A DNA stretch of 64,000 nucleotides from Candidatus Poribacteria bacterium. Lineage in GTDB: Bacteria; Poribacteria; WGA-4E; WGA-3G. This document shows positions 1-9,900 of the stretch, piece after piece. The notes beneath the pieces were generated by a model. It was not told the DNA's origin. It searched no databases and worked only from the letters and a program-made list of their open reading frames with translations. The stretch is from contig JAJDTJ010000129.1 in the NCBI GenBank assembly GCA_022827225.1, positions 124,001-188,000 of the forward strand, in the 5' to 3' direction. The first letter of the stretch is position 1. Each line of letters begins with the position of its first letter. The translations under genes were made by a program, and so were the position numbers.

Positions 1-937
1 GCTGCCTATCGGCACGGGTATCTTCATCACGGAAGCAACGTGCGATCTGGAAATATCGGTCAACGCCGCTCATCATCAGGATCTGCTTGAATTGCTGCGG
101 TGATTGCGGGAGTGCGTAGAATCTACCCGGATAGTGGCGGCTCGGAACTAGTACATCGCGTGCCCCTTCGGGTGTGCTATTCATCAAGATCGGTGTTTCA
201 ATCTCAAGGAACCCCTGCTCGTTCATGTAGTTGCGTGCTGCGAGTGCTGCTTTGTGTCGCATTGCCAATGTTTTCTGCATCTCCGGTCTGCGGAGATCGA
301 CGAACCGATACCGCATCCGGATGTCTTCAGCGACATCAATATCGTCTTCAACCGGGAACGGTGGTGTCTGCGCAGAATTCAAGATGTACAGCGTATCCAC
401 AGCGAGTTCAATTTCGCCAGTATCGAGCTCGGGATTGACGGTGCCTTGATAGATGCTAAGTCCGTTTTCCGTACGCTCAATATGGTATGTCCGATTGTTT
501 TCGCCATCGGTGAGGAGCCACCGTTCACCTTGGACTCGGGTAGCCACCTCAATTTCTTCGGAGAGTGTGTATTTGGTATCTGCATCCGAAAATAGGGAGC
601 GGAACGCTGCGGATAAGTTGCCGTTGGCGAGGTCTGTCTGATACGTTGCGTCTGCTTGGAAGAGCAATTCACCCGGTTCACGTTCTCGGATGGTGCCTTT
701 GACGTTCAGGACATATTCGCTTCTGATGGCATCGGCGAGAGCATGCGCCTCTTCGTCGATCTGCGGGTCAAAGACGACTTGCGTGATACCGGTTCTGTCG
801 CGTAAATCGACGAAGATGACACCGCCGTGGTCGCGACGGCGTTTGACCCAACCGTTAAGTTGTGCTGCGTTTCCGGCGTCGGTTAAACGCAGATCGCCAC
901 AATAGTGTGTCCGTTTTATAGAAGATTCTTGAGACAT
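1..937 (-). CDS. aspS: Aspartyl-tRNA synthetase, N-terminal part (runs off window)
   Basis: Charges tRNA-Asp (or tRNA-Asx) with aspartate in the cytoplasm. The reading frame is open from an ATG at 937 to the window edge, about 312 residues. It starts with the anticodon-binding OB fold (RTHYCGDLRL near residue 9, NGWVKRRRDHGG near 29, DLRDRTGITQVVFDP near 44). The class II catalytic domain follows, with RMRYRFVDLRRPEMQ, ETPILMNSTPEGARDVLVPS, ALPQSPQQFKQ and RYFQIARCFRDEDTRADRQ at the very end. Ordinary bacterial AspRS goes almost directly from the GTIRERE strand to the TGEIELAV strand. Here residues 91-164 are an extra 74-residue block in frame between them. The gene lies 137 nt downstream of the transporter fusion gene on the same strand, with a repeat-filled spacer between. 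The family call is very secure; the insert is unexplained. Confidence 0.95.
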   Translation of the reverse strand, partial: MSQESSIKRTHYCGDLRLTDAGNAAQLNGWVKRRRDHGGVIFVDLRDRTGITQVVFDPQIDEEAHALADAIRSEYVLNVKGTIREREPGELLFQADATYQTDLANGNLSAAFRSLFSDADTKYTLSEEIEVATRVQGERWLLTDGENNRTYHIERTENGLSIYQGTVNPELDTGEIELAVDTLYILNSAQTPPFPVEDDIDVAEDIRMRYRFVDLRRPEMQKTLAMRHKAALAARNYMNEQGFLEIETPILMNSTPEGARDVLVPSRHYPGRFYALPQSPQQFKQILMMSGVDRYFQIARCFRDEDTRADRQ

Positions 938-975
938 GATATTTGCTGTGTTCTCCTCAGGAATGGTTATCAGCA

Positions 976-1074
976 AGATGGCTGTCGGCTGTCGGCTATT
1001 GGCTATCGGCTTTCAGGAAAGAGGTTGCTGATAAAGTTACGCTCTCTGGCTGATGGCTGTCGGCTGACGGCTAT
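976..1074. repeat. GGCTGTCGGCT-type spacer repeat
   Basis: The spacer upstream of aspS is largely built from degenerate GGCTGTCGGCT / GGCTATCGGCT units, in two clusters at about 980-1017 and 1050-1073 separated by a unique stretch. Related units occur at 51764-51944 and, inside a gene, at 3541-3576. I see no open reading frame of its own here. Confidence 0.7.
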
Positions 1075-4000
1075 CTATTTTTTTAATTGTTCGAGTTCAT
1101 TTTGAATCTGTTCTCTGGCGCTCTGTAAATCGCTTGGATCCGAAGCGGTTCGGATGGTTTCATCGAGTGCTTTTAAAGCGTTTTCGTAGTGTTTTATCTG
1201 TTTTTCGGGTTGGTTCATTTCGGCGTAAACATTTGCGAGGATATAGTAGGCTCGCCACGAATTAGTGTCTGTAGCGACGGCTTTTTGTCCATATTTTTCG
1301 GCTTCCTTTAGGTCCTCTAATTGGAAGTGAAGCTGCGCCATCGCTTCAAAAAGAGGTGCGGGCAACTGTTCGGTCGCTTCTTGCTGTTCGAGCCGTTGGT
1401 ACGTACGGAGTGCCTCTTTGTAGCGTCCTTGGCGTTCATAAAGCGGACCTAAGATGAAATAGACCTCGGATCGACTCGGATCACGCCTAAGAAATTCCTC
1501 AAGTTCTTTGGCGGCCTTTCCGAGTTCCACCGCCGCCTTTTCAAACTCGCCTCTCCTCTCATATTCCGATGCAGAATGCTCATATACCGTTGCCAAGTAG
1601 AGGTGTCCCTGAATATCTTCAGGGTTTTGTGCCATCGTCTGCTGTACCCGTTGTTCGATTTGCCGGAGTTCTTCCTGCGTGCCTTCCCGAATTAGACCCG
1701 CAACGACACCGAAGTTATAGCGAATGGTTTCGTCTGCCGAATTAAGTCTCACGGCTTTGTCCATGATATTTGCAGCATTCTGATACTGACCGCGCGCGTA
1801 GGCGATCTGTCCATGAATTAATTCTTGCGTGGCTTTGAAATAGGTATCAAGTTCCGCTCGGACGGCTCTTGTTTCTGCAAGCGTTGTGCCGTAGTTCGTG
1901 AGATAGTCGAGTACGGGTTCTCGGTGTTCTGCCATGCCCCTGATGTTTTGTGTCGTTGTCCCAACCAAATCTGCACCCCGGAAGAATTCCAATCGCGGAC
2001 GGTTGTCCATGTGGATGGGTCCGACACCGACATATTTTCGTACTGTCTCCGGTCCCATCATGAATGAATCGAGCAGCGACATACCGTCAAGGTCATCGGC
2101 GGCGAGACCTTCGCGGATACTTGCAATCTTGGAACGAGCGATGAAGTTTTTGTAGTCAATCGAAAGTGGTTTAAGTGTGCCGATCAGAATCACAAAGTCC
2201 GGTGTGTATTTGTACCAAAGTGTCGTTTCAGGAAACACCTCAATGAAGGTACGAACAATCATTTTATAGTGTTCCTCTGGCAACCGGTGTAGCGGTACCC
2301 ATTGGCACATAATACCGCCTTCTGCGAGAATCCGACGGCACAAGCGATAGAAGTCTGCCGTATAGATATTGGAACTCCCCGCACTGACAAGCGGGTGGAT
2401 TATACCTGTTGAGATCATGTCGTATTTCGTCTTCGTCATCAGGATATGGTTGCGTCCGTCGTTGAGTTTATAGTTAAACAGCGGACTCGCAAACACATTT
2501 CCGTTGATATGTGTAAAGTGCTTCTGTGCTGCGGCGATCACGCCCTGCGACAATTCTATTGCGTCAACTGACACACCGTGTTGTGTGATTGAATACGATG
2601 TGAGTCCCATGCCGAAACCGACAACGAGTGCACGCTTCGGACGTGGATGCAGTAAGAGCGGGAGGTGTGCGATAACGCGATGCGATGGCGAATCCCAGCG
2701 CGAGGCATCTGCTGCTTGGTTCGTATCCACATAGAGCCGATAGACCCCTTCATCGTCTTTCAGTGTTGTTACGGTTGCATCTACTTCCTCGTTGTAGTCA
2801 ACGAGTGTATCGCCGGGACGTTGGGTCTTAAAAATTGCACTCTTCAAGAAAAGCGGTTGGTTTACCGTGAGCAATAAGATTACGGCTAATCCGGCGTTGA
2901 GGACGGGCATCGCGATGCTCACACCTTGTAGCAGCTGCCTGCTGGTCTCGGTCTGTCCGCTACCTCTCCAAACGAGCAGACACCCGATAACTGAGTTCAA
3001 AGCGACTGTTAGGACGATGCTTGGTCGGATGCCGAGCAGCGGGATCAGAATAAATCCGGCACAAAACGCTCCTAAGATGCTTCCGACGGTGTTGATTGCA
3101 TAGACGTTTCCGATACTTTTACCGAGTTGGCGTGCACTGCCGGTGTAGATTTTCGTCACGATCGGAAAGCTTGCACCCATCAGGAATGTCGGTAGACACA
3201 TCACGAGGAAACAGGAGAAGAACGTCCAGAACCTACTACTGCCGAAAGTAGACTGCAATGCCCGGCTCATGCCGTACAATTCCTCGAACGCTGGCATCAA
3301 AATCAACGCGAACAATCCGATACCGAGTTGGACGACACCGAAAACTGCAACCGGTTGTTTCATCCGGTCCACCCAACGTGCGAACACCATGCTCCCGAGT
3401 GCGATACCGAACAGGAACGCCGCAAGCATTGTTGCGAATGCGTAGGTCGTACTGCCGAGGAAGAAGACCATGATGCGGGTCCATAAAACCTCATACGCCA
3501 AGGCGCAAAAGCCTGAGATACCTATTGCCCACAATGCCAAATGGCTTTCGGCTTTCGGCTTTCGGCTTTCAGTGGATTGCGTGGCAGGCGAGAGTGCTTT
3601 GTCCTCCACAACGGTCTTTGACTGACTGCTGGTATCTTCTATTGCTGACGCTTTCCGTGCCAATACCAATGCAATCGCTGCGACCCCGAAATTAATAGCG
3701 ATACCGACACCGAGCGTCCAACGGATCCCCAACGCTTCAATGAGGAAAAAGCCTGCTGCGACGGTGCCGACGACTGCACCGAATGTGTTTAGCGCATACA
3801 GAATCCCGATGTTTGTGCCGAGCTGCTCCAGTCTTTTCACAAAGAAGCGGGTCAGTACGGGTAGCGTGCCGCCCATCAACGTGGACGGGATCAACAAGAC
3901 ACCGAACGTTAGCACGAATCGGATGAGTGAAAGTGTGTAGAACTCCGATGTGACGTTGCGATGGATCAGGACATAGAGTCCGCTTATGACGGTTAAGATG

Positions 4001-4269
4001 AGTGGCCAGACAAGGCAGAACGCGCCGATACCGGCTTCGAGGAGTGCGTAAATGCGTAGTGGTGATTCTCTACTTTCGTCAATCATCTTCCCGAAGTAGT
4101 AGCTGCCGAGTGCAAGTCCACCCATGAACGCTGTCAGGACGGTACTCGTTGCGAAGACGGTGCTACCGAAGATGAGCGTGAGTTGCCGCATCCAGATGAC
4201 TTGGTAGATGAGTCCACTGGCACCGGAAAAGATAAAGATGAGCCAAACAATGGGTTTGATGTATCGCAT
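1075..4269 (-). CDS. Membrane transporter-like protein fused to spermidine synthase-like domain and TPRs
   Basis: A 1064-residue fusion. Residues 1 to about 480 hold many hydrophobic helices in two halves, as in the fused MFS/spermidine-synthase family. Around residue 548 is a Rossmann methyltransferase-type fold resembling polyamine aminopropyltransferases (VVGFGMGLTSYS, then DAIELSQGVIAAA, LNDGRNHI, CRRILAEGGIMCQWVPLH). From about residue 810 the protein is helical tetratricopeptide repeats (YFILGPLYERQGRYKEALRT and similar) to the C terminus. The family is known from sequence, but substrates are mostly unproven, so polyamine synthesis is only a possibility. The loop between the two membrane halves (residues about 232-243) is encoded by a microrepeat otherwise found in spacers. 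The gene precedes aspS on the same strand and follows the ATPase gene after 132 nt. Confidence 0.85.
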   Translation of the reverse strand: MRYIKPIVWLIFIFSGASGLIYQVIWMRQLTLIFGSTVFATSTVLTAFMGGLALGSYYFGKMIDESRESPLRIYALLEAGIGAFCLVWPLILTVISGLYVLIHRNVTSEFYTLSLIRFVLTFGVLLIPSTLMGGTLPVLTRFFVKRLEQLGTNIGILYALNTFGAVVGTVAAGFFLIEALGIRWTLGVGIAINFGVAAIALVLARKASAIEDTSSQSKTVVEDKALSPATQSTESRKPKAESHLALWAIGISGFCALAYEVLWTRIMVFFLGSTTYAFATMLAAFLFGIALGSMVFARWVDRMKQPVAVFGVVQLGIGLFALILMPAFEELYGMSRALQSTFGSSRFWTFFSCFLVMCLPTFLMGASFPIVTKIYTGSARQLGKSIGNVYAINTVGSILGAFCAGFILIPLLGIRPSIVLTVALNSVIGCLLVWRGSGQTETSRQLLQGVSIAMPVLNAGLAVILLLTVNQPLFLKSAIFKTQRPGDTLVDYNEEVDATVTTLKDDEGVYRLYVDTNQAADASRWDSPSHRVIAHLPLLLHPRPKRALVVGFGMGLTSYSITQHGVSVDAIELSQGVIAAAQKHFTHINGNVFASPLFNYKLNDGRNHILMTKTKYDMISTGIIHPLVSAGSSNIYTADFYRLCRRILAEGGIMCQWVPLHRLPEEHYKMIVRTFIEVFPETTLWYKYTPDFVILIGTLKPLSIDYKNFIARSKIASIREGLAADDLDGMSLLDSFMMGPETVRKYVGVGPIHMDNRPRLEFFRGADLVGTTTQNIRGMAEHREPVLDYLTNYGTTLAETRAVRAELDTYFKATQELIHGQIAYARGQYQNAANIMDKAVRLNSADETIRYNFGVVAGLIREGTQEELRQIEQRVQQTMAQNPEDIQGHLYLATVYEHSASEYERRGEFEKAAVELGKAAKELEEFLRRDPSRSEVYFILGPLYERQGRYKEALRTYQRLEQQEATEQLPAPLFEAMAQLHFQLEDLKEAEKYGQKAVATDTNSWRAYYILANVYAEMNQPEKQIKHYENALKALDETIRTASDPSDLQSAREQIQNELEQLKK
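3541..3576. repeat. GGCTTTCGGCT microrepeat inside a coding sequence
   Basis: Tandem GGCTTTC units (four copies) lie in frame inside the transporter fusion gene and encode part of the hydrophilic loop TESRKPKAES. The unit closely matches the spacer repeats at 976-1074, including the GGCTTTCAG ending. Confidence 0.65.
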
Positions 4270-4401
4270 TTTTCGCCTGTTCTATAAAGGTTTCGTACTT
4301 ACAAGACTGTTTAGATTCCTTACATATATGATACGTTAGTACACGCGGAATTTCAAGTAAATCCTAATCCCTTTTGGTCATAAACACCATACGTCCAAGT
4401 T

Positions 4402-5997
4402 CTATAGTTGTTGTGAGGGGGCCTCTTGGACGACAGGGATGACGTAACTTCGGATCGTCAAATCGTCTATTGTCTCTGTTTCTACGCGGGGTTCTGACTC
4501 CGCGCGGTGGTCAAAGACGACGTAGTACCCGTCGCTGACTCCCTCCAACTTGAGATATACTGCGAGTTGTTTTTTGCCAGACTGATAGGACCGGGGCCCT
4601 TCCCATATCTTGGTCTCGACGATGTATTTTTTGGCGTTGTAGCAGATGACGAGGTCCATCCTGCCTCGACCAGTTTGAACTTCAAAGTACATCGTCCCAC
4701 CAATTAGACTAATAAACTGGTCAAGATAAATATAGAGAAGGTCTTGCCCGACGTATTCTTTTCGTGTCTCTGGAACTTGGAGTATCCGAAAACCTACCCG
4801 TGCAATGAAATCTCTGAAGTTGTCAAGAAGCAGTTCCATATTAATCTGTCCCGTGGGCGTGAGATAATCGGGGAAATCGGTATCTTCGGGGAAGTAATCT
4901 TTTTCTAACCCGTTCACTATAGGTCTGAATGTTTGTAGGATGCAGTAGTGATAAATTGGGTTGATGATCTCACAGCGGTCGTCAGCTCCTCTTGCGATTA
5001 CGCCGTAAGTGGCGAGTTCGCTGATGATTTCTTGGCGTAAGCTGAAACGGACTCCTCTCTCGTAAGAAACGATTTCCATCAAGATATTTTTAAAGCGTGG
5101 GTCTCTACGAACATTCGTCACCAAATGTGTAAGGTTGGTGTTATTTTCTTCAAGGATTTCTGCGTGCGCTTTTGAAAAGTGCGCCATCTGGATCGTTTCA
5201 TCTTTCGGGATGTCCATCTCCTCTGTCAGAATCTGGGCACATCGGTTGACGAGGAACGGCTGTCCAGCAGTTTGTCTGTGAATACTCTTAACGACTTCAG
5301 GGGAGAAGGATTGCCCGACTTCGTCTGTATATTGTGTGAGAAGCTCGCGAACCTGCTCAAGCGTGAAGTTGGGCAAAGTGAATTCGTCTTGGATATTGAA
5401 CGGCGAAATAGAGCGGTCTAAATTGAGTTGCGTAACGTTCTTAACGCCTACAATACCGACGCTATAGGGACATTTACGCATGGAGCGGTGCACGTAGATA
5501 CTGCGGAGTGACCGAAGGAAACCACGCATCGCATCGCTAGGGATACCATCAAACTCGTCAATGATGACGACGAGTTTCTCAGCTCCGAGAAAATTTGCGA
5601 ACTCTTGAAAGAATTCGAGCATCGCCACGTGATCAGTTAGTTTTGTGTCCTCCAAGAATTGGCTTAAAGCTTCGGAAGGCGCGGTGCCGCGCTTCTGGAA
5701 GACGCACTTAATCTCCTCGTAAATTCGTTTATAGAGCGAGGCGTAAAAGTCGGACGCGATATAGTCCTCATATACTTCAAAATTGACTTCAATAGGAAAA
5801 TAGGTCTCCGCGGTATCAACCGCAAGTGCATCAAGTGCCCATTGGAAAAACGTCGTTTTACCTGTCTGACGGGGCGCGAAAATGACAATATACCGTCCCT
5901 GTTTGACGCGCTTGATAAAATCAGCGAGCTCCACCTCGCGTGAAACAACATAATGATCTTTAGGATTCACAGGACCATAAGTACTGAATGTTCGCAT
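4402..5997 (-). CDS. AAA ATPase with C-terminal PD-(D/E)XK nuclease-like domain
   Basis: A 531-residue protein of the AAA-ATPase-like type that carries a restriction-nuclease-fold C terminus. The P-loop is APRQTGKT at residues 41-48, and a Walker B segment LVVIIDEFDGI lies near residue 145. The middle is helical and resembles an ORC/STAND-type winged-helix region (QTAGQPFLVNRCAQIL). The C-terminal domain has the pattern GRMDLVICYN...KYIVETKIW, giving the D448, E461 and K463 expected of a PD-(D/E)XK active site. Members of this family are common in Bacteroidetes and cyanobacteria. Their role is unclear; defence or regulation has been suggested. It lies between the trmJ-like gene and the transporter fusion on the same strand. 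Confidence 0.8.
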   Translation of the reverse strand: MRTFSTYGPVNPKDHYVVSREVELADFIKRVKQGRYIVIFAPRQTGKTTFFQWALDALAVDTAETYFPIEVNFEVYEDYIASDFYASLYKRIYEEIKCVFQKRGTAPSEALSQFLEDTKLTDHVAMLEFFQEFANFLGAEKLVVIIDEFDGIPSDAMRGFLRSLRSIYVHRSMRKCPYSVGIVGVKNVTQLNLDRSISPFNIQDEFTLPNFTLEQVRELLTQYTDEVGQSFSPEVVKSIHRQTAGQPFLVNRCAQILTEEMDIPKDETIQMAHFSKAHAEILEENNTNLTHLVTNVRRDPRFKNILMEIVSYERGVRFSLRQEIISELATYGVIARGADDRCEIINPIYHYCILQTFRPIVNGLEKDYFPEDTDFPDYLTPTGQINMELLLDNFRDFIARVGFRILQVPETRKEYVGQDLLYIYLDQFISLIGGTMYFEVQTGRGRMDLVICYNAKKYIVETKIWEGPRSYQSGKKQLAVYLKLEGVSDGYYVVFDHRAESEPRVETETIDDLTIRSYVIPVVQEAPSQQL

Positions 5998-6055
5998 GAT
6001 GCTTTACCATAAAAGTTCAAGGGTGTATCTATTTGGGCAACAGATGCTACGAAAA

Positions 6056-6877
6056 CTATTTGTCTTCGTCTAATTTCTTTTCAAGACGTTCAATGTACCG
6101 AAACGTTGTGGAAAAAATCATGTCCAGTGTGGCGATGTCTCGTGATTCTAATGGTGCGCGCGAGAAGACGCGTCGCAACGATTTCAGATACGTTTCCCAC
6201 TCCCGATTGTAGGGCGACATGCCGACCTTATCTAACAGACGGGTCACGCGTCCATAGAACGCCTCTAAAGCGTTCACTTCGGCGTAGTCAAGCTCGGAAG
6301 GCGGGTACTCATCCAAACTCGCGACGAAGACTTCATAGGCGAAAATTTGAACGGCTTGTGCGAGATTCAAAGACGGATTTTTGGTTGCCATCGGGACGCT
6401 CGCTGCCAACTGACATAGACTGAGTTGATCGGTAGACAAACCGAAGTCTTCACGTCCAAAGAGGAGCGCGACCTGTTTATCTTGTGAAATTGTGGCGATG
6501 GTTTGCGCTGCTTCTCTTGCAGGCACAGGCTGCGGCAGACGGATATCTCGGCGCCGATGTGTCGTCCCTACCAAGTATTGGATACCATCGAGTGCGTCTT
6601 TGAGTTCGGGAACGACGTGGCAGTTTTCGAGGATGTCCTTCGCGCCGTGTGCCATATACCACGCTGCATCGACATCTTGGAACGGAACGGGGTTCACCAG
6701 ATAGAGTTGCGACAGTCCCATCCCCTTGACAACCCTGGCGACAGAGCCGATATTTCCCGGCTCACGCGGTTCAAAGAGGATAACACGGATGTTAACGAGA
6801 TTCTCCGGCACTGCGACAGAGAGCGCACGGAAACTTTCGGGCGGTTGAATCGTTTTTTTCGGTGTGTTTGTTGACAT
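6056..6877 (-). CDS. TrmH/SpoU-family RNA 2'-O-methyltransferase, TrmJ-like
   Basis: A 273-residue SPOUT methyltransferase that likely methylates a ribose 2'-OH in tRNA (TrmJ modifies position 32). The three SpoU signatures are present: EPREPGNIGSVARVVKGMG near residue 40, ALLFGREDFGLS near residue 140 and PSLNLAQAVQIFAYE near residue 170. The helical C-terminal extension is typical of TrmJ. The frame stays open upstream to 7051, but that would run into the neighbouring gene and through a CGTAGGG repeat. The ATG at 6877 fits the family N terminus, although its ribosome site is weak. Other SpoU methyltransferases (TrmH, RlmB) are less likely because of the motif spacing and C terminus. Confidence 0.85.
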   Translation of the reverse strand: MSTNTPKKTIQPPESFRALSVAVPENLVNIRVILFEPREPGNIGSVARVVKGMGLSQLYLVNPVPFQDVDAAWYMAHGAKDILENCHVVPELKDALDGIQYLVGTTHRRRDIRLPQPVPAREAAQTIATISQDKQVALLFGREDFGLSTDQLSLCQLAASVPMATKNPSLNLAQAVQIFAYEVFVASLDEYPPSELDYAEVNALEAFYGRVTRLLDKVGMSPYNREWETYLKSLRRVFSRAPLESRDIATLDMIFSTTFRYIERLEKKLDEDK

Positions 6878-6921
6878 ATCAATAGGGTATCTGAAATGCT
6901 TCAAATTGTCAACCGAAATGT

Positions 6922-6955
6922 CGTAGGGGGAACCGGGTAACTCGGTTTCCCTACG
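6922..6955. repeat. CGTAGGG-bounded inverted repeat at a gene end
   Basis: A 34-bp imperfect palindrome with arms CGTAGGGGGAACCG and CGGTTTCCCTACG. Its right arm contains the TAG stop codon (6951-6953) of the large secreted-protein gene. Other members of the family lie at 12820, 22463, 42189 and 56097. It could fold as a hairpin in RNA, but there is no clear T-run for a terminator. Confidence 0.7.
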
Positions 6956-9900
6956 GAGCCACCGCGCTCTGTCCATCTTCAAGGGTGTGTATTGTGCCGT
7001 GCAGATAGCAATCCAGAGGGATACCATCTGCGAAGTTGCCGGTGATGTCAACGTGAAACTGCATTGTGGGTGTCAGGCTTGGGATTTTGAGGAAAACGGT
7101 TTTGCCATCCGCGGAGAGCGTAGCAGATTGGACAGGGTGGATGTCTCTGCCCTCTTCTCCGGAACGCTTAAGCTGCGGCGAACCGTAGTATTCCGTCCAG
7201 CGGTACTCCCAACTTTGCACCCGCCAGTTCTCCGGATTTTGGGCGGACTCTGGTGCAAGCGGTGCGTAGAAGTCGATCATTAAGCCGTCGCTGACAGCCC
7301 GGAACGATTTAGGGGTTCGGAGGGGTGCACCGGTCATGCGGGCCCGATAGAAGCCGGTATCTTCTTGTTTGTTGGACGACCAACCGAATAGACCTACGAG
7401 ATAAAGGTCTCCACTGACAGGGTGGAATCGTCCACGCATCAGTCCGGTAGGCAGCTCGACACCGAGTTCGGTGAGCGCACCTTGTACAGTTGCCTCTGTT
7501 TGGTGCTGAAGGACGGCGTATACTTTTCCAGTCCCGTAGCTAAGCGAGAGCAGAGAATCGCTCATTTTTCCCCATGTGTTGTTGGGAATCCAAATCGGTG
7601 CTGCTGGGGATCGGTCAACGAAGGGCGCGATCCAGCAGAGGGGCGGTTCATAGCTGTCTGGCGGTTCGCCCGGCGGGTACCAGCCCCAGCGGTTCCCGTA
7701 GAATTTACCGGGAGCAGTGATACGGTTCAGGCGGTTGGCAGGCATCCAGTAGCCTTCCTGATCTGTCCCGTAGAATGTAGGACCCGGGCCGATCCCAAGC
7801 CCATTTGATGCTCGAAATCCGTAAGCGATGACAGTAGAGTGTTCGCCGTCCGGCGACACTTTGATGAGTGTGCCGTGGTGCGGGTGTTGAGCCTGCAGTG
7901 CATGACGAGCAGATTTCATGTAGTAAAAGTTACCTGCCGCATCCGTCTGCAGGTCCATAACCTGTTCGTGAAAGTGTTCACTGTTGTAGGCGTCATTGTT
8001 AAAATTCTCGTAGAAGTCGGTTTCGCCGTCTGCGTTGAGATCAACGAGGCGGGTGATCTGGTCGCGTCCGACAACGTAAATCTGCTGTCCGACAATTTTA
8101 AGTCCGAGCGGTTGGTTCAGCCCTGTAGCAATCCGTTGCCAGACGAGCGTGTCCAGGGTGTCGTTGAGTCCGGTGACTGTCCAGACATCACCGTTCCAGG
8201 TGGAGAGTGCGGCGCGATTGCCGTCTGGAAAGAAGTCGAACCCGCCGAAACGTATCCAGGATTCCCACGGATTCTGTGCGGGCCAATCAATCTTGTCAAT
8301 GGCGAAGGGTTGGCTGGGGTCGACTCCATCATTTGCTGCTAACCGCGCGAAATCTGAGAGTTGTGGTTCACTGCCATCCCATGTAAGAACCGATGCGGTT
8401 GTGTCTGTAGAGAGGTGGAGATAAACACGGTCAGCGTCGACGGTCCATTTTGCCCCTTCAATCGGTTCTACCAGAGTCGCTGCAATCAGAGGCGGTTCTT
8501 GGACCCGTTGGTAAAGTGTCTGCATTTCATCTGGAGAGAGGGCGCGATTGTATAGGGACATTTCATCGAGTTTTCCGTCTAATCTGGGGGATTCTTCTGG
8601 AAAATTTTCTGCGGTGAACCCGAGTCGCCAAATGTCATCTTCAAGTTTATCATTGGGTTTGAGGACACCTTTGGCAGCAATCTCGCCATCCAAAAACAGG
8701 GTCACTGCACCGGTTTGATGTTGCCATGTCAATCCGACGTGATGCCAAACGCCGTCAGTGACTGATTTCGCACCTCCTGTACCACTGCTGACGACGCCGA
8801 CCCAACCGACATCAAAAGCCAATTGTCCATTTCGGATAAAAAAGGTTTTGCCGTTAGGTACCCACTCTGGCTCCTCAAGTGCTTCAGAGAAAATTGAACC
8901 ATCGTCCTCGGTGGCAATCCATGCAGCAAAGGTCAGGTCCGTGGTGTCGAAATCCAGGGCAAAGTCTTCCTCAAAACGTGCTTCCGCATCACCATCAAAT
9001 ACAAGGCAATTATCGCGGTGTCCGGGTTCCCACTGAACACCGTCCAGAACAATTGTTGACTTTTCGGGTGTTACACTTGCTGCGTTTAAACCGTTGCCTT
9101 CGTCAAAACGCCAATGACCGATCAAAGCGGAATCGCTCTGCTGGACCTGTGCAGGCGTGGACTCTGAGGTTTTGGAATGGGGAAACAGGACTGCAATGTA
9201 CTGGTCTGCATTCCCGACACCGTCAGGGGCAGGTGATAGATTATCCATAGAGAGTACTTTCGGTAGATACCCATCTAATTCAAAGTGCATAGTCGTTGTT
9301 CCGGGATCTATTTTCACCGTTTCCAGCCTGAGTTTTTGTTGTATATCGGTGTGTCCGGTTGTGGTGAGTTTCTCCGACCAACGTTGGGGTCCGCCTTGTA
9401 TCAGTTTCGTCAGATTTTCAACAGGCGGAGAATTTTCAACGAATTGTCTCCAAACGTTTAATTCAAGTGTATCATGTATGGTTGGGGTGATCAGAATTTT
9501 GGCGGAGATTGCTTGTTCAGATGGCGGGAACCGGATGCGGATCTCGTCCTTCACCGTCTCCCACTGTGTGCCTTCTGGCGCGTCAACCGAAGCAGCAAGG
9601 AGACTGCCTGGCGCCCCAGGATTTGTCCCAGGCGGACATAGGGCGACCCCGGTGCCGCGTGGAAGTTCGTGTAAAGCGGATGCCTCCGCGTCAGGGATTG
9701 TTGCAATACGGACAATAGCACTTGATGCAGAGGATCCGAGATGGAAAGTGCGGACAAAAGCGTACCCCTTTTCCGTGCTTTCAAGCGACGGGGTTTCCAA
9801 CACGGAGCGCATGCCTACTGTATAGGACAAAACAACCTGGTTACCGTAAAGATATAATCCTTCCCAACGCGCCCAATCCTTGGGTAAGGGACCGAAAGGT

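Noticed and set aside
976..1074. The GGCTGTC repeats as a CRISPR array
   Set aside because: Units are short, tandem and degenerate, with no unique spacers of regular length.
6878..7051. Upstream in-frame extension of the TrmJ-like gene
   Set aside because: It would run through a CGTAGGG repeat and into the next gene; the family N terminus begins at 6877.
9157..9825. A long plus-strand open frame (about 220 residues) inside the ThuA/LamG gene
   Set aside because: It lies antisense to a clear gene with domain motifs, has no recognisable sequence and shows no ribosome site; it looks like a codon-use shadow.
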